A stretch of DNA of 64,000 nt from an uncultured Clostridia bacterium. GTDB lineage: Bacteria; Bacillota; Clostridia; Peptostreptococcales; Anaerovoracaceae. The notes under the pieces were generated by a model. It saw nothing but the letters and a program-made list of their open reading frames with translations, made no database searches and was not told where the DNA came from. Below are positions 7,297 through 17,440 of this stretch, in pieces. How positions within the stretch are numbered: the first letter of the stretch is position 1; every line of letters starts with the position of its first letter. The DNA is taken from positions 1 through 64,000 of the forward strand of contig CALWPQ010000020.1 in NCBI GenBank assembly GCA_944383465.1, written 5' to 3'. A program made the position numbers and the translations under genes.

Positions 7297-9702
7297 ATGA
7301 GAAGCAAGGCATTAAAAAGAGCGGCATCATTTGTACTTGTAGGTATAATTTCATTTGTCAGTCTTACGGGGTTTAACAGTTATAGCGGTCTTGGTACGGC
7401 GTATTACGAATCGTCTATGGACATATTCACGGGCGTAAGCTACAGCGAGATAATTTCCGGGCACAGCACTAATGGATTGCAGCATGCTCATTATGTGGAA
7501 GCCGATATAGAGAGCGGCAGCATAAAGCCGATTGTATTTAACGGTGAAGTAAGGGGTACTTACAGCATAGAAGATATGATAAAATACGCAGGTGAGCAGG
7601 GATATAAGGTAATCGCCGCCATTAATGGGGATATATATGATATGTCGTCGGGTACTCCCAAGGGCCTTGTAATACACAGCGGAAATATCGTGACATCGGG
7701 ATACGCGCCTGACAGGGTGATTGCGTTTTATAACGACGGAAGCGCTGAACTTGTACCGGCTAAGCTTTCTTATAAAGTGAAGGGTACGATTGCCTATGAT
7801 CAGCAGGTACCAGTTTCGCCTGAAGAAGGTATAGATCAGGCAGCAGGAACAGACGGTACGTCTGGTACAGATGTCTTGGTACAGAACGAGACCGTGCATT
7901 ACGAAGAAGAGTGGAACGGCACTGTAGATTTTTTCAATGTGCCTCATGGAGCGGCAAATGGTCTGCATTTATATAACAGGCATTATTCGTCGAGCACAAA
8001 AACATCGGGTACATGTGCGGAAGTCGTAATCGAATGCGATGATATTCAATTAAAAGTAAACGATACTATTAAGGGGACGGTTAAACAGGTGAATACAGCG
8101 ACAAACAATACCCCTATAACCGATAATACCGTAGTGCTGTCAACGGTCTACGGCTCTGCGACATATAATTATCTCTCAGCGCTTAAAGTCGGCAGTGAAA
8201 TCGAAATTTCTGTAGAAGATGTCGGCGGTGCAGATCTTGAGAACGCAGATGAGTGCATAGGAATATATTATTCTCTGGTGGAGAACGGCCGCAATGTAAC
8301 ATCAGGAACGGCAGCGAATCCAAGAACAGCTCTTGGCATAAAAGAGGATGGAAGCATAATGCTTTTTGAGCTTGACGGCAGACAAGCTTCGGTATCTAAA
8401 GGGCTTGGGCTCTATGATCTTGCCGATGCTATGATAGAACTCGGATGTGAGACGGCGGTAAACCTCGATGGCGGCGGCAGCAGCGTAATTTATGTGCGGC
8501 AGCCGGGTAAAGATGCAGATGCGGTAATACAGTCCTCTCCGTCATCAGGAAGCGAGCGAAAAGTAGCCAACGGAATACTTCTCGTATATAAGGAAAATGC
8601 GGGCAGCAGCGTTGAGCACCTCAATGTATATCCGGAGCTTACACTTGCAATGCCGGGGGCAAAGGTGCAGTTAAACACATATGCATCAAATGAACTTTAT
8701 GAAAAAACGAGCCTCAGCGGCAGCGTGAAATACAGCGTAGAGGATTCTGCTTACGGTGCTGTAGATGAAAGCGGTATATTCACTGCGGGAAGCAAGACGG
8801 GGAGAGCAGTAATTGAAGCAAAGTCGGGAAATAGCACCGGATATACGGAAGTTGAAATTGTGGACGATATTATAATAGTACCGTCCGTGACTAAGCTTAC
8901 AATAGAATCAGGTGAGACGCGCGATATAAATGTTACGGCCTGTGTTGGCGCTTACGGCGCATCGGTGCCAGTAAATTCCAGCGACGACCTCTTCACATTC
9001 AGATGCGATGAAAATATAGGAACGATAGATGAGCTTGGTGTGTTTACTGCTACTACGGCATCTGCGGTGTCGCAGAGCGGAAATATATATGTTGAATATA
9101 ATAATAACAGCATAGAGATACCTGTGCAGGTAGGGGCTTATATAGTGGAATTTACGGATACGACAAATCACTGGGCCAAGACTTATATAGGAACTCTCGC
9201 GGGAATGAATATTCTCGATGGAATGGGCGATAATACATTCGCACCGGATGGCTCGCTTACGAGAGCACAGTTTGTGGCTATGCTCGCCAAGATGACAGAC
9301 GGAATAGATATAACAGCAGCGGCTTCGGCGGGATTTACAGATGTTAATGAAAAAGACTGGTACTTCGGTTATGTGAACTGGGGATACGAAAATGGCATAG
9401 TAAACGGAATGGGCGACGGGACATTCAGTCCAAATGCTAGCATTACGAGAGAGCAGATGGCAGTAATGCTCTGCAATTACGCACGCTCGGTGGGATTTGC
9501 ACTTCCGCAGACAGTATCAGGAGTATCTTTCAGTGATGCGTCATCTATAAGCTCGTGGGCGGCCGATTATGTTGCCACGGCGGCTGGCGCAGGCATAATA
9601 AACGGATTTGACACGGGCGATTTCAGGCCGCAGGGCGTGGCAACGAGAGCACAGGCGGCGACTGTTATCTACAAGATGTGTGAGATACGCGGTATGCTTT
9701 AA
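7297..9702 (+). CDS. SLH-anchored phosphodiester glycosidase family protein
   Basis: An exported 801-aa protein. Residues 1-30 form a signal peptide (basic start, then FVLVGIISFVSLTG). Residues about 55-435 are a NAGPA-type phosphodiester glycosidase domain, with NGDIYD near 105 and the hallmark AVNLDGGGSSVIYV near 385. Residues 440-610 hold bacterial Ig-like material. The last 185 residues are three SLH repeats (TNHWAKTYIG; DWYFGYVNWGYENGIVNGM; SWAADYVATAAGAG), which bind pyruvylated secondary cell-wall polymer. The enzyme class removes sugar phosphates or N-acetylglucosamine caps; the substrate here is unknown but is likely cell-wall or exopolysaccharide. It has its own promoter and ribosome site, and its expression is divergent from the cysteine-rich gene. 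Confidence 0.9.
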   Translation: MRSKALKRAASFVLVGIISFVSLTGFNSYSGLGTAYYESSMDIFTGVSYSEIISGHSTNGLQHAHYVEADIESGSIKPIVFNGEVRGTYSIEDMIKYAGEQGYKVIAAINGDIYDMSSGTPKGLVIHSGNIVTSGYAPDRVIAFYNDGSAELVPAKLSYKVKGTIAYDQQVPVSPEEGIDQAAGTDGTSGTDVLVQNETVHYEEEWNGTVDFFNVPHGAANGLHLYNRHYSSSTKTSGTCAEVVIECDDIQLKVNDTIKGTVKQVNTATNNTPITDNTVVLSTVYGSATYNYLSALKVGSEIEISVEDVGGADLENADECIGIYYSLVENGRNVTSGTAANPRTALGIKEDGSIMLFELDGRQASVSKGLGLYDLADAMIELGCETAVNLDGGGSSVIYVRQPGKDADAVIQSSPSSGSERKVANGILLVYKENAGSSVEHLNVYPELTLAMPGAKVQLNTYASNELYEKTSLSGSVKYSVEDSAYGAVDESGIFTAGSKTGRAVIEAKSGNSTGYTEVEIVDDIIIVPSVTKLTIESGETRDINVTACVGAYGASVPVNSSDDLFTFRCDENIGTIDELGVFTATTASAVSQSGNIYVEYNNNSIEIPVQVGAYIVEFTDTTNHWAKTYIGTLAGMNILDGMGDNTFAPDGSLTRAQFVAMLAKMTDGIDITAAASAGFTDVNEKDWYFGYVNWGYENGIVNGMGDGTFSPNASITREQMAVMLCNYARSVGFALPQTVSGVSFSDASSISSWAADYVATAAGAGIINGFDTGDFRPQGVATRAQAATVIYKMCEIRGML

Positions 9703-9790
9703 TAAAAATACGAAATGTTTGCAGGCTTTCACGATTTTTAAAATCCTATATGCGCACAGCATAGCATGCTGTGGAACATTTGGAGGTAAT

Positions 9791-11044
9791 ATGATAAAGG
9801 TAAAGAATCTTAAATGTGGTATCAGAATGGTACTTGAAGAAATTCCGTATGTGCAGTCGGTGTCTCTTGGCATTTGGGTGCGTGCGGGGGCACGTGACGA
9901 AAGCAGAGAGCTTTCGGGCGTATCACACTTTATAGAACACATGATGTTCAAAGGTACGGAGAAGAGAACGGCGAAAGAGATAGCAGAGGATACCGACAGA
10001 ATATCGGGACAGATGAATGCATTTACAGGCAAGGAGGCTACTTGCTACTATATAAAGACGCTTTCGTCAAATGCGGAGTCTGCGGCGGAAATTCTTTCTG
10101 ATATGTTCATGCACTCTAAGTTCGATAAAAAAGAGATGGCGCGCGAAAAGAAAGTAATATATGAAGAGATGAAAATGGTAAATGATTCTCCAGAAGATGT
10201 GGCGCATGATACTATATGCGAACTCGTATTTAAAAACAACCCGCTGGCAAAGTCGATACTCGGTACGCAGAGCTCGCTGCGCGGTATTTCACGCGACATG
10301 CTTAAAAAATATATAGAAGATGAATATACGAAGGACAGCGTTGTTGTGGCTGTAAGCGGCAATTTTGACGAGGATGCAGTTTGCGCGGTATTTGAAAAGG
10401 AGCTTGGCGGTCTTAAAGATAAAAAGCTGTTAAAAGCATACGAGGAAGCCCCATATAAACCGAGCTATAAGGTAATCGTAAAGGATATAGAACAGAGCCA
10501 TATATGTCTTGGTACACGGGGGGTTAAAATTGATGATGACTTGTATTACGCGCTTTCGCTGCTTTCAAATATTTTCGGCGGCACAATGAGTTCAAGGCTT
10601 TTCCAGAATATAAGAGAACAGAAGGGACTTGCGTACTCAGTGTATTCGCATATGTCATCGTTTTCGGATATGGGCTATTTTAATATATATGCGGGAGTTG
10701 CACATAATAAAATTGAAGCGGCGCTTTTAGGGATTAAAGGCGAGATAAGCAGCCTCAAAAATAACTTTGTGACGGAAGATGAACTGTCAATGGCTAAAGA
10801 GCAGCTCAAGGGCAATTACATCTTTGGGCAGGAAAATATAAACAGCAGGATGTTTAGCGCCGGTAAGAATATGCTGATTCTCGGCAGGACATTTACTATG
10901 GAAGAGGTTATAGAGGAAATAGACAGCGTGACTATGGATGAAATAAGGGCGGCAGCCGAAATCATTTCAGACATTTCAAATTACAGTGCAGTAATCGTGA
11001 CGAACGAAAAGATAAATCTAAAAAGGATAATGAGTGGTCTTTAA
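9791..11044 (+). CDS. M16 family zinc metallopeptidase
   Basis: A 417-aa, two-domain insulinase/MPP-type protease. The inverted zinc motif HxxEH reads [11 protein letters not shown] at about residues 50-60, with the downstream glutamate in [12 protein letters not shown]. The C-terminal half ([25 protein letters not shown]) is the second M16 domain carrying the conserved R/Y pair. I chose ATG 9791 because of TGGAGGTAAT just before it; an upstream frame extension runs into the SLH gene. It resembles Bacillus YmxG/MlpA, a processing peptidase often found near dut. No signal peptide, so cytoplasmic. It overlaps dut by one base (TAATG), implying translational coupling. Confidence 0.93.
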   Translation: MIKVKNLKCGIRMVLEEIPYVQSVSLGIWVRAGARDESRELSGVSHFIEHMMFKGTEKRTAKEIAEDTDRISGQMNAFTGKEATCYYIKTLSSNAESAAEILSDMFMHSKFDKKEMAREKKVIYEEMKMVNDSPEDVAHDTICELVFKNNPLAKSILGTQSSLRGISRDMLKKYIEDEYTKDSVVVAVSGNFDEDAVCAVFEKELGGLKDKKLLKAYEEAPYKPSYKVIVKDIEQSHICLGTRGVKIDDDLYYALSLLSNIFGGTMSSRLFQNIREQKGLAYSVYSHMSSFSDMGYFNIYAGVAHNKIEAALLGIKGEISSLKNNFVTEDELSMAKEQLKGNYIFGQENINSRMFSAGKNMLILGRTFTMEEVIEEIDSVTMDEIRAAAEIISDISNYSAVIVTNEKINLKRIMSGL

Positions 11045-11475
11045 TGAAAATAAAAATATATAGCGTTAGTGGTATTCTGCCTGCATATGAGACGGTAGGC
11101 GCATCCGGTATGGATATGAGGGCATACATTTCCGAGACGGTGACGATAGCGCCGGGGAAAAGAGCAATGATTCCAACGGGAATATCAATAGAGCTTCCGC
11201 CTGGTTTTGAAGCTCAGATAAGAGCGCGTTCGGGGCTTGTCGCCAAGTACGGCATATGTCTGGCAAACGGTATTGGTACGATAGACAGCGATTACCGCGG
11301 TGAAATAAAAATAGCTCTCATAAACTTAGGTGATGAAGATTTTATCGTAAAAAACGGAGACCGCATAGCGCAGATGGTGATTGCAAGGTACGAAAGAGCA
11401 GAATGGGAAGTTTCAGATTCGCTTTCCTTTACTGAACGCGGAGAAGGTGGTTTTGGCCACACGGGAAGAAATTAA
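11044..11475 (+). CDS. dut: dUTP diphosphatase
   Basis: Hydrolyses dUTP to dUMP and PPi, keeping uracil out of DNA and feeding dTMP synthesis. The 143-aa protein has all five motifs of the trimeric dUTPase: [10 protein letters not shown] (1), [10 protein letters not shown] (2), [15 protein letters not shown] with the catalytic Asp (3), [11 protein letters not shown] (4) and the mobile P-loop-like [11 protein letters not shown] (5). Length is normal. Its start overlaps the stop of the M16 peptidase gene by one base. The catalase-fold gene follows after a 54-base gap. Confidence 0.96.
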   Translation: MKIKIYSVSGILPAYETVGASGMDMRAYISETVTIAPGKRAMIPTGISIELPPGFEAQIRARSGLVAKYGICLANGIGTIDSDYRGEIKIALINLGDEDFIVKNGDRIAQMVIARYERAEWEVSDSLSFTERGEGGFGHTGRN

Positions 11476-11529
11476 AATCACAGGCAGGCAAAACAAAGTC
11501 CGCATGCATATATTAACTTGAGGTGATAT

Positions 11530-12420
11530 ATGATGACGGACTTTTTGTTTATGGATGAAATAGCCGAATTTATAAAATGCCAGAGAGTGCCGCGGCTTTT
11601 ATACAAGAAGGGTATGTGTACAGAGGGATATTTTACGCCGTATATGGATCTTTCCGATTATACGAGTGCTGAATTTTTGACGGATACTGAAGCTGAAATT
11701 CCCGTTACCGTTCGCTTTTCAAAGGTGTTTTCCGAGTATGGGGCAAGCGATACTAAGAGAGACGCCGCCGGATTTTTTGTCCGCTTTTTCACAAAAAACG
11801 GACGCTTTGATATGCTTGCGCATAGTATACCCGTTCCGGAGGAAATAAGAAATCCAAAGAGCATTATCAAGCTGATAGAAAAATTCAGAAAGGCGGACAC
11901 GGGTGCAGCTCCTGAAAACAAGGCGATATTTGAGCTGGCGGCAGAAGACGAAGCGTTTGTACCTTTTCTCATAAGCTATTTTTCAGACGATACGACCGTC
12001 AAAAGCTATAGAAATATAATGGGATACGCGATGAATGATTACGAGCTTGTCAGTGCTGAGGGAAAGAGAAGCGGAGTTTCGTTTGTCTGGCGTCCTGTAA
12101 GCGGTAAAAAGAATATTTCGCGGCAGGAGGCAGAATTCCTCGCCGGATATGACAGCGATGCTGCTATGCGCGATATGGCGGACGCTGTGTTTTCTGAGAA
12201 ATATCCTGCGTATGAGCTGGAAATGACATTTAAGGATGGTGATGCTATGACAGTCGGACGACTTACGGTGAACGCGCTTGCCGATAGCTGCGCGAGTGAG
12301 GAAATAGGTTTTACGCCTGTAAATTTGGTGCCGGGCATCGAACTTGCCGATAATGAATTCAATAATTTTACGGCGTTTGCATTTAACGAAAGCGCGCGTG
12401 TAAGGGGTGGAATGAGATGA
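11530..12420 (+). CDS. Catalase-fold protein without catalytic or haem-ligand residues
   Basis: The 296-aa product aligns by eye along the catalase core: RVPRLLYKKGMCTEGYF for the family RVPERVVHAKGAGAFGYF, PVTVRFSKV, DTKRDAAGFFVRFFT, and LTVNALADS...FTPVNLVPGIEL at the end. Every position needed for catalysis differs. The distal His is Tyr25, the distal Asn segment DLVGNN is DMLAHS (residues 94-99), and the proximal tyrosine motif RLFSYPDT is TAFAFNES, putting Phe285 at the haem ligand and Thr281 in place of its Arg partner. The protein is also shorter than clade catalases (about 480). It is probably a pseudoenzyme that no longer splits peroxide; haem binding is doubtful. A 50-aa ORF is coupled downstream. 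Confidence 0.85.
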   Translation: MMTDFLFMDEIAEFIKCQRVPRLLYKKGMCTEGYFTPYMDLSDYTSAEFLTDTEAEIPVTVRFSKVFSEYGASDTKRDAAGFFVRFFTKNGRFDMLAHSIPVPEEIRNPKSIIKLIEKFRKADTGAAPENKAIFELAAEDEAFVPFLISYFSDDTTVKSYRNIMGYAMNDYELVSAEGKRSGVSFVWRPVSGKKNISRQEAEFLAGYDSDAAMRDMADAVFSEKYPAYELEMTFKDGDAMTVGRLTVNALADSCASEEIGFTPVNLVPGIELADNEFNNFTAFAFNESARVRGGMR

Positions 12421-12569
12421 CGGAAAAAGAACTCAAAGCAACCGCGGATAATATATCGGATTCGCTCTTTTTTGCTCCCGACGATATAAGAGATATGGTA
12501 ATAAAAAACATAGAAAAGAAAGATAAAAAACTGGCAGAGATGATAAAAGAAAACATTATTTTTTGTTAA
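12417..12569 (+). CDS. Small 50-aa protein coupled to the catalase-fold gene
   Basis: A short ORF starting at the ATGA that also ends the catalase-fold gene, the classic sign of translational coupling. The product begins MTEKELKATADN and contains FFAPDDIRDMVI, then a lysine-rich amphipathic helix and the end NIIFC. It is hydrophilic, with no membrane segment. No family is recognised. The coupling, the clean frame and the same ATA-rich codon style as the neighbours argue that it is a real gene. It may be a partner of the pseudocatalase. Confidence 0.6.
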   Translation: MTEKELKATADNISDSLFFAPDDIRDMVIKNIEKKDKKLAEMIKENIIFC

Positions 12570-12669
12570 GCGCTTGTGCTGCGAGGCTTGTATGTAATAT
12601 AATAAAATTGTAAAGAAGCTTTGTAAAACCATTATAATTCGTTATGTTTTGTATGCACGGGGGAAAAAG

Positions 12670-13290
12670 ATGATAGGCAAAAATAAGGGAGATATTTTTC
12701 TGACTCTTTTGAGCGAGGAAATGGAAAAGGTAAAGATCACCGGTGAAACATTTCTCGATCTTGTAAACAATTACGAGGATGTAAACAATAAGATTGCAGG
12801 AATGAAGGTACTTGAGACCGAGTGCGATATGCAAGCGCATAAGATACTTAACGCGATGAATACGACAAGAACACCGCTTTTTGCAAGAGAAGACCTTTTT
12901 TCGCTCATAAGAGAAATTGACGATATTGTAGACGGGCTCGAGGAAGTAGCAAATAGATTCGGTGTTTTTAATGTGGAGGAGATAAGGCCTGATGCCAAAA
13001 AAATGGCGGATATAGTGATACAGGCTATAAATGAGCTTTCCGCGATGTTTGAGCACCTTTCCGAGATAAAAAAGCCGGCGGCGCTTCTCGAACATATAAT
13101 CGAAGTGAACAGAATAGAAAACGAGGGCGATCTCATATACAGAAAAGCACTCGCTAATCTCTTCAGCGATGAAAAAGACCCGATAGAGATAATAAAATGG
13201 AAGCATATATACGAAAAAATGGAAACGAGTATAGATGCGTGCGAGAGTGTGGCAAATATGATCGAAGGGGTAATTATGAAGTATGCATAG
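12670..13290 (+). CDS. PhoU-like DUF47 family protein
   Basis: A 206-aa all-helical protein of the DUF47/TIGR00153 family, relatives of PhoU usually encoded beside Pit-type phosphate permeases and thought to regulate them. Features are the opening KGDIFLTLLSEEMEK, the central PLFAREDLFSLIREIDDIVDGLEE (the conserved metal-binding-like E/D segment) and the closing KWKHIYEKMETSIDACESVANMIEG. I prefer ATG 12670, behind a GGGGGA site, over the in-frame ATG at 12649. No pit permease gene adjoins it here. The gene overlaps dgt by 8 bases. Confidence 0.85.
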   Translation: MIGKNKGDIFLTLLSEEMEKVKITGETFLDLVNNYEDVNNKIAGMKVLETECDMQAHKILNAMNTTRTPLFAREDLFSLIREIDDIVDGLEEVANRFGVFNVEEIRPDAKKMADIVIQAINELSAMFEHLSEIKKPAALLEHIIEVNRIENEGDLIYRKALANLFSDEKDPIEIIKWKHIYEKMETSIDACESVANMIEGVIMKYA

Positions 13291-14299
13291 CGGAAAAATA
13301 GGCAGAATTGAGCTTGAAAAGAGAGAATATGAGATATTAAGCCCTTTGGCAGCGAAGTCTAAAGAGAGCTTGGGACGCGATTTTGAAGAGGAAAAATGCG
13401 CTGTCAGAACGGAGTATCAGCGCGACCGAGATAGAATAATTCACTCCAAGGCATTCAGGCGCCTGATGCATAAGACTCAGGTTTTTCTTGCGCCGGAGGG
13501 AGATCACTTCCGCACACGTCTTACACATACGATAGAAGTATCGCAAATAGCGAGAACAATAGCAAGAGCGCTTGCGCTCAATGAAGATCTGACAGAGGCA
13601 ATAGCGCTTGGTCACGATCTCGGGCATACGCCGTTTGGACACAGCGGAGAGAGTGTACTAAATGAGATACATCCAGGCGGATTCAAGCACAATGTACAGA
13701 GTCTCAGGGTTGTTGAGGTGTTGGAATCACATAACGGCAATCGCGGTATGAATTTGACGCGCGAAGTACGCGACGGTATTGTAAATCACACAGGACCAGT
13801 GCTGCCTATGACGCTTGAAGGTCAGATAGTGAAAATAAGCGATAGAATTGCTTACATAAACCACGATATAGATGACGCGCTGAGAAGCGGCGTTATAAGC
13901 GAGTCCGAGCTGCCGAAGGACTGTATAGAAGTTCTCGGAACAACGCATGGAAGCAGGATAGATACGCTTGTTACGAGTATGATAGAAAGCAGCGTTGGCA
14001 AAGATATCATATCTATGGCGCCAGAGTGCCTTGAGAGTATGAATAAGCTGCGCGCTTTTATGTTTGAAAATGTTTATCATAACAATAAAGTGAAGAGGGA
14101 TGAAGACCTTGCGGATGTCGATAAAATAATACGTTTTCTGTATTCATACTATATAGAGCATCCTGATGAAATGTCAGATGACAGGAAGAGCATGATAGCG
14201 GAGTTCGGCATAAACGAGGTGGTAAAAGATCTCATAGCGGGAATGACCGACAGATATGCAAGCAGCGTATATAATAAGATAATGCATAGTAAAAAATAA
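13283..14299 (+). CDS. dgt: Deoxyguanosinetriphosphate triphosphohydrolase-like protein
   Basis: An HD-superfamily phosphohydrolase of the Dgt type, expected to convert dNTPs to deoxynucleoside and tripolyphosphate. The 338-aa protein has the characteristic DRDRIIHSKAFRRLMHKTQVF near residue 47. The metal-binding series follows: THTIEVSQI, then GHDLGHTPFGHSGE near residue 112, and later NHDIDDALRSG. The N-terminal start MHSGKIG overlaps the preceding gene by 8 bases. In Firmicutes this gene commonly sits directly upstream of dnaG, as here. A strong terminator follows the stop. Confidence 0.94.
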   Translation: MHSGKIGRIELEKREYEILSPLAAKSKESLGRDFEEEKCAVRTEYQRDRDRIIHSKAFRRLMHKTQVFLAPEGDHFRTRLTHTIEVSQIARTIARALALNEDLTEAIALGHDLGHTPFGHSGESVLNEIHPGGFKHNVQSLRVVEVLESHNGNRGMNLTREVRDGIVNHTGPVLPMTLEGQIVKISDRIAYINHDIDDALRSGVISESELPKDCIEVLGTTHGSRIDTLVTSMIESSVGKDIISMAPECLESMNKLRAFMFENVYHNNKVKRDEDLADVDKIIRFLYSYYIEHPDEMSDDRKSMIAEFGINEVVKDLIAGMTDRYASSVYNKIMHSKK

Positions 14300-14309
14300 G
14301 CGGATAATG

Positions 14310-14354
14310 TAAGACGCAGGAAAGCTGCTTCTGGCTTCCGCGTCTTATTTTTTT
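14310..14354 (+). terminator. Intrinsic terminator after dgt
   Basis: The stem TAAGACGC/GCGTCTTA extends through a second GGAAaGC/GCTTCC helix and is followed by ATTTTTTT. It separates the dut-dgt group from the dnaG operon. Confidence 0.85.
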
Positions 14355-14451
14355 GAGCAGAAAAAAGGAAATGCAGACAATTTGTAGAATAATAAGATAT
14401 ATAAAATTATATTGTGTATAAAAACATAGGAAAGGAGGCACGCTAAGCTTT

Positions 14452-16260
14452 ATGCAGAGAAATAATGCGGTTGAAGAAATAAAGTCGAGATGTAATATAG
14501 TGGATGTAATAGGGCGTGTCGTTCCTTTAAAAAAAGCAGGAAGCAATTACAAAGGCATATGTCCGTTTCATAACGAAAAAACATCGTCGTTTATAGTGTC
14601 GGAGCAGAAGCAGATTTTCACCTGTTTCGGATGCGGAGCTACGGGTGATGTTATTGCATTTGTACAGAAGTATTACAATTTGGATTTCCTTGATGCGATA
14701 GAGCGGCTGGCAAACGAGTACGGAATAACGATAGACAAAAGCTCTTTTCGTAAAAACGAAAAAAACGACAAGCTTTATGAAATAAACCGTGACGCGGCTA
14801 ATTTTTTCTATAAGGCACTGACAACAAAAGCAAACGCGGGCTATGCATATATGAAAAACCGCGGCATAGAGCCTGCAACACTTAAAAAATTCGGTATCGG
14901 CTATGCCGATGAAAAATGGGACAGTCTTTATACATATCTGAAATCAAAGGGTCACGACGATAGTATGCTGCTTGATCTCGGTTTAATTTCAAATTCAAAG
15001 GGTAAATATTATGATAAGTTCAGAAATCGCGTAATGTTTCCGATAATAAATACGCGTGGCAAGGTGATCGGCTTTGGCGGCAGAATAATAGGTGATGGTG
15101 AGCCAAAATATTTAAATTCGCAGGAATCGCCGATTTTTCTTAAAAAAAATAATCTCTATGGTCTGAATTTGACAAAGCATGATATAAGTAAAGAAAACTG
15201 TGCAATTCTTGTCGAAGGATATATGGATGTGATATCGCTATATCAGTCTGGCGTGCAGAATGTTTCAGCATCACTTGGAACGGCGCTTACAGACAACCAG
15301 GCGGCGCTGCTTAAGCGTTATACCGATGGAGTGATACTTTCATATGATGCCGACGACGCTGGCAGAAAAGCGGCGCTGCGCGGGCTCGATATCCTCTATG
15401 GTGCAGGAATGAACGTAAAAGTACTCCACGTTACCGACGGGAAAGATCCGGATGAATTTGTAAAGAAAAAAGGAAAAGAGGCGTTCATAGAACTGATAAA
15501 GAAAGCTCTGCCATATGCAGACTACAAGATAGAGCATATAAAGCGCGAGGTCGATATTGCGACCACAGAGGGCAGGGTAGAGTTTATTAAAAGGGCGATA
15601 ACGGTGCTTAAAGCGCTGTCGCCTTCGGAAGCCGATATATATATAAAGAAGATTGCTGCGGATATGAAAATATCCGAGGGAGCTATAAGAATGGAGCTTT
15701 ACGGAAATGACGGCGGCGCGGTTATGAACGCGCAGGCTTTAGGCAGCGGACGGAGAAATCCGGGAGCCGGAAGCGACGCGGCAAATATGAGCGGACAAGC
15801 GTCGGTACCTAAAGCTATAAAGAATGCAAAGCCGATAAGCGCTATCGAAAAGCATTTAATTAAAATAACACTGACAGACGCATCATATTACCATAAAGTA
15901 GCTGCTTATTCGTATATTTTCAGAAACGAAAAGGCTTCTGCGATATGGAAGGCGATAAAATCAGTGTATCGTGAAGGCGAGGAAATAGATGCGGAAGCAG
16001 TAAGGGAAGCTCTCGAAATCGGCGAGCAGGATGTTTTCGACGATATAATGAAAAATACGCTCGTCGCGGGATACGAGGAACAGATATATCTTGACAGCGT
16101 CAGAAGAATAGAAATCAGCGAGATGAAAAAAAGGGAAAGTGAAATAAAGGTAATGCTTTCTTTGGCTGATGAAGAGGAAAACGGAGAAAATATAAAAGAA
16201 CTGACAGAAGAGTTAATGGAAATACAGAAATGGATAAATGAGCAGGGAGGTTCGCAGTAA
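14452..16260 (+). CDS. dnaG: DNA primase
   Basis: Synthesises RNA primers at the replication fork. The 602-aa protein has the CHC2 zinc finger ([11 protein letters not shown], then CFGCGATGD) in residues 38-65. The TOPRIM core follows, with [14 protein letters not shown] near 252 and [15 protein letters not shown] near 297. A C-terminal helicase-interacting domain covers about 460-602. Length is standard. The GGAGG site lies 13 bases before ATG, slightly far. It overlaps rpoD by one base (TAATG), the macromolecular synthesis operon arrangement known from Bacillus (without rpsU here). Confidence 0.97.
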   Translation: MQRNNAVEEIKSRCNIVDVIGRVVPLKKAGSNYKGICPFHNEKTSSFIVSEQKQIFTCFGCGATGDVIAFVQKYYNLDFLDAIERLANEYGITIDKSSFRKNEKNDKLYEINRDAANFFYKALTTKANAGYAYMKNRGIEPATLKKFGIGYADEKWDSLYTYLKSKGHDDSMLLDLGLISNSKGKYYDKFRNRVMFPIINTRGKVIGFGGRIIGDGEPKYLNSQESPIFLKKNNLYGLNLTKHDISKENCAILVEGYMDVISLYQSGVQNVSASLGTALTDNQAALLKRYTDGVILSYDADDAGRKAALRGLDILYGAGMNVKVLHVTDGKDPDEFVKKKGKEAFIELIKKALPYADYKIEHIKREVDIATTEGRVEFIKRAITVLKALSPSEADIYIKKIAADMKISEGAIRMELYGNDGGAVMNAQALGSGRRNPGAGSDAANMSGQASVPKAIKNAKPISAIEKHLIKITLTDASYYHKVAAYSYIFRNEKASAIWKAIKSVYREGEEIDAEAVREALEIGEQDVFDDIMKNTLVAGYEEQIYLDSVRRIEISEMKKRESEIKVMLSLADEEENGENIKELTEELMEIQKWINEQGGSQ

Positions 16261-17402
16261 TGAATTACGATGAAAATCAGGAAAAGAAAACACAGTGTAT
16301 CAACGATTTGATTGAAAAGGCACGTGCGAGAGGAAAAATTACTTTCAGAGAAGTAGCTGTTTTCCTCGAGGGTACAGATCTTGATAAGGATCAGATTGAT
16401 GATATATATGATAACCTCAATGCTATGGGCATAGAAGTAATCTCTGAAATCGAGCCTGAGGATTTTGAAATTATGGATATCGAAGCGGAAGCTGAAGCGG
16501 AGAGCGACGATGTTGATCTTGTTGTGGACGAGTCGGGAGAAATAGACATTGAAGCATCGCTGCCTAAAGGTGTTACCGTGGACGATCCTGTAAGAATGTA
16601 TCTTAAGGAAATAGGCAAAGTGCCGCTTCTTTCGGCAGACGAAGAAATTGAGCTTGCAAAGAGGATGGAACAGGGTGATGAAGAAGCAAAGAAAATGCTC
16701 TGCGAAGCTAATCTCAGACTCGTTGTAAGCATAGCTAAGCGCTATGTAGGCCGCGGTATGCTGTTCCTCGATCTCATTCAGGAAGGAAATCTCGGACTCA
16801 TAAAAGCTGTGGACAAGTTTGATTATAGAAAAGGATACAAATTCAGCACATATGCTACCTGGTGGATAAGACAGGCAATTACGCGTTCAATTGCAGATCA
16901 GGCGAGAACAATCAGAATTCCTGTGCATATGGTGGAGACGATAAACAAACTCATAAGAATATCGCGTCAGCTCCTTCAGGAATATGGAAGAGAGCCAACC
17001 CCGGAAGAAATTGCCGCCGAAATGGAAATTTCCGAGGAAAAGGTAAGAGAAATAATGAAGATAGCGCAGGAGCCTGTTTCACTCGAAACGCCTATCGGTG
17101 AAGAGGAAGATTCGCACCTTGGAGATTTTATACCGGATGAAGATGTACCGGCACCTGCTGAGGCCGCGGCATTTTCGATGCTCAAAGAACAGCTCGTCGA
17201 AGTACTCGATACGCTCACGGAAAGAGAGCAGCGAGTGCTCAAACTGAGGTTCGGACTTGAGGATGGACGTGCAAGAACGCTTGAAGAGGTGGGCAAGACA
17301 TTCGATGTTACGCGCGAAAGAATAAGGCAGATAGAGGCAAAGGCACTGCGAAAGCTGAGGCATCCTTCGCGAAGCAAGAAGCTCAAGGATTATCTTGAGT
17401 GA
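16260..17402 (+). CDS. rpoD: RNA polymerase primary sigma factor
   Basis: The housekeeping sigma factor (SigA/RpoD), 380 aa. An acidic region 1.1-like N-terminus leads into region 1.2 ([16 protein letters not shown]). Region 2 has [17 protein letters not shown] and [17 protein letters not shown], the -10-binding helix. Region 3 has [14 protein letters not shown]. Region 4.2 has [20 protein letters not shown], which reads TTGACA. Its consensus matches the promoters listed elsewhere in this window. The start codon overlaps the dnaG stop by one base. Confidence 0.98.
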   Translation: MNYDENQEKKTQCINDLIEKARARGKITFREVAVFLEGTDLDKDQIDDIYDNLNAMGIEVISEIEPEDFEIMDIEAEAEAESDDVDLVVDESGEIDIEASLPKGVTVDDPVRMYLKEIGKVPLLSADEEIELAKRMEQGDEEAKKMLCEANLRLVVSIAKRYVGRGMLFLDLIQEGNLGLIKAVDKFDYRKGYKFSTYATWWIRQAITRSIADQARTIRIPVHMVETINKLIRISRQLLQEYGREPTPEEIAAEMEISEEKVREIMKIAQEPVSLETPIGEEEDSHLGDFIPDEDVPAPAEAAAFSMLKEQLVEVLDTLTEREQRVLKLRFGLEDGRARTLEEVGKTFDVTRERIRQIEAKALRKLRHPSRSKKLKDYLE

Positions 17403-17440
17403 TTTTGAAAAAACAAAGGCAGATTACGGAACGGTGTTAT

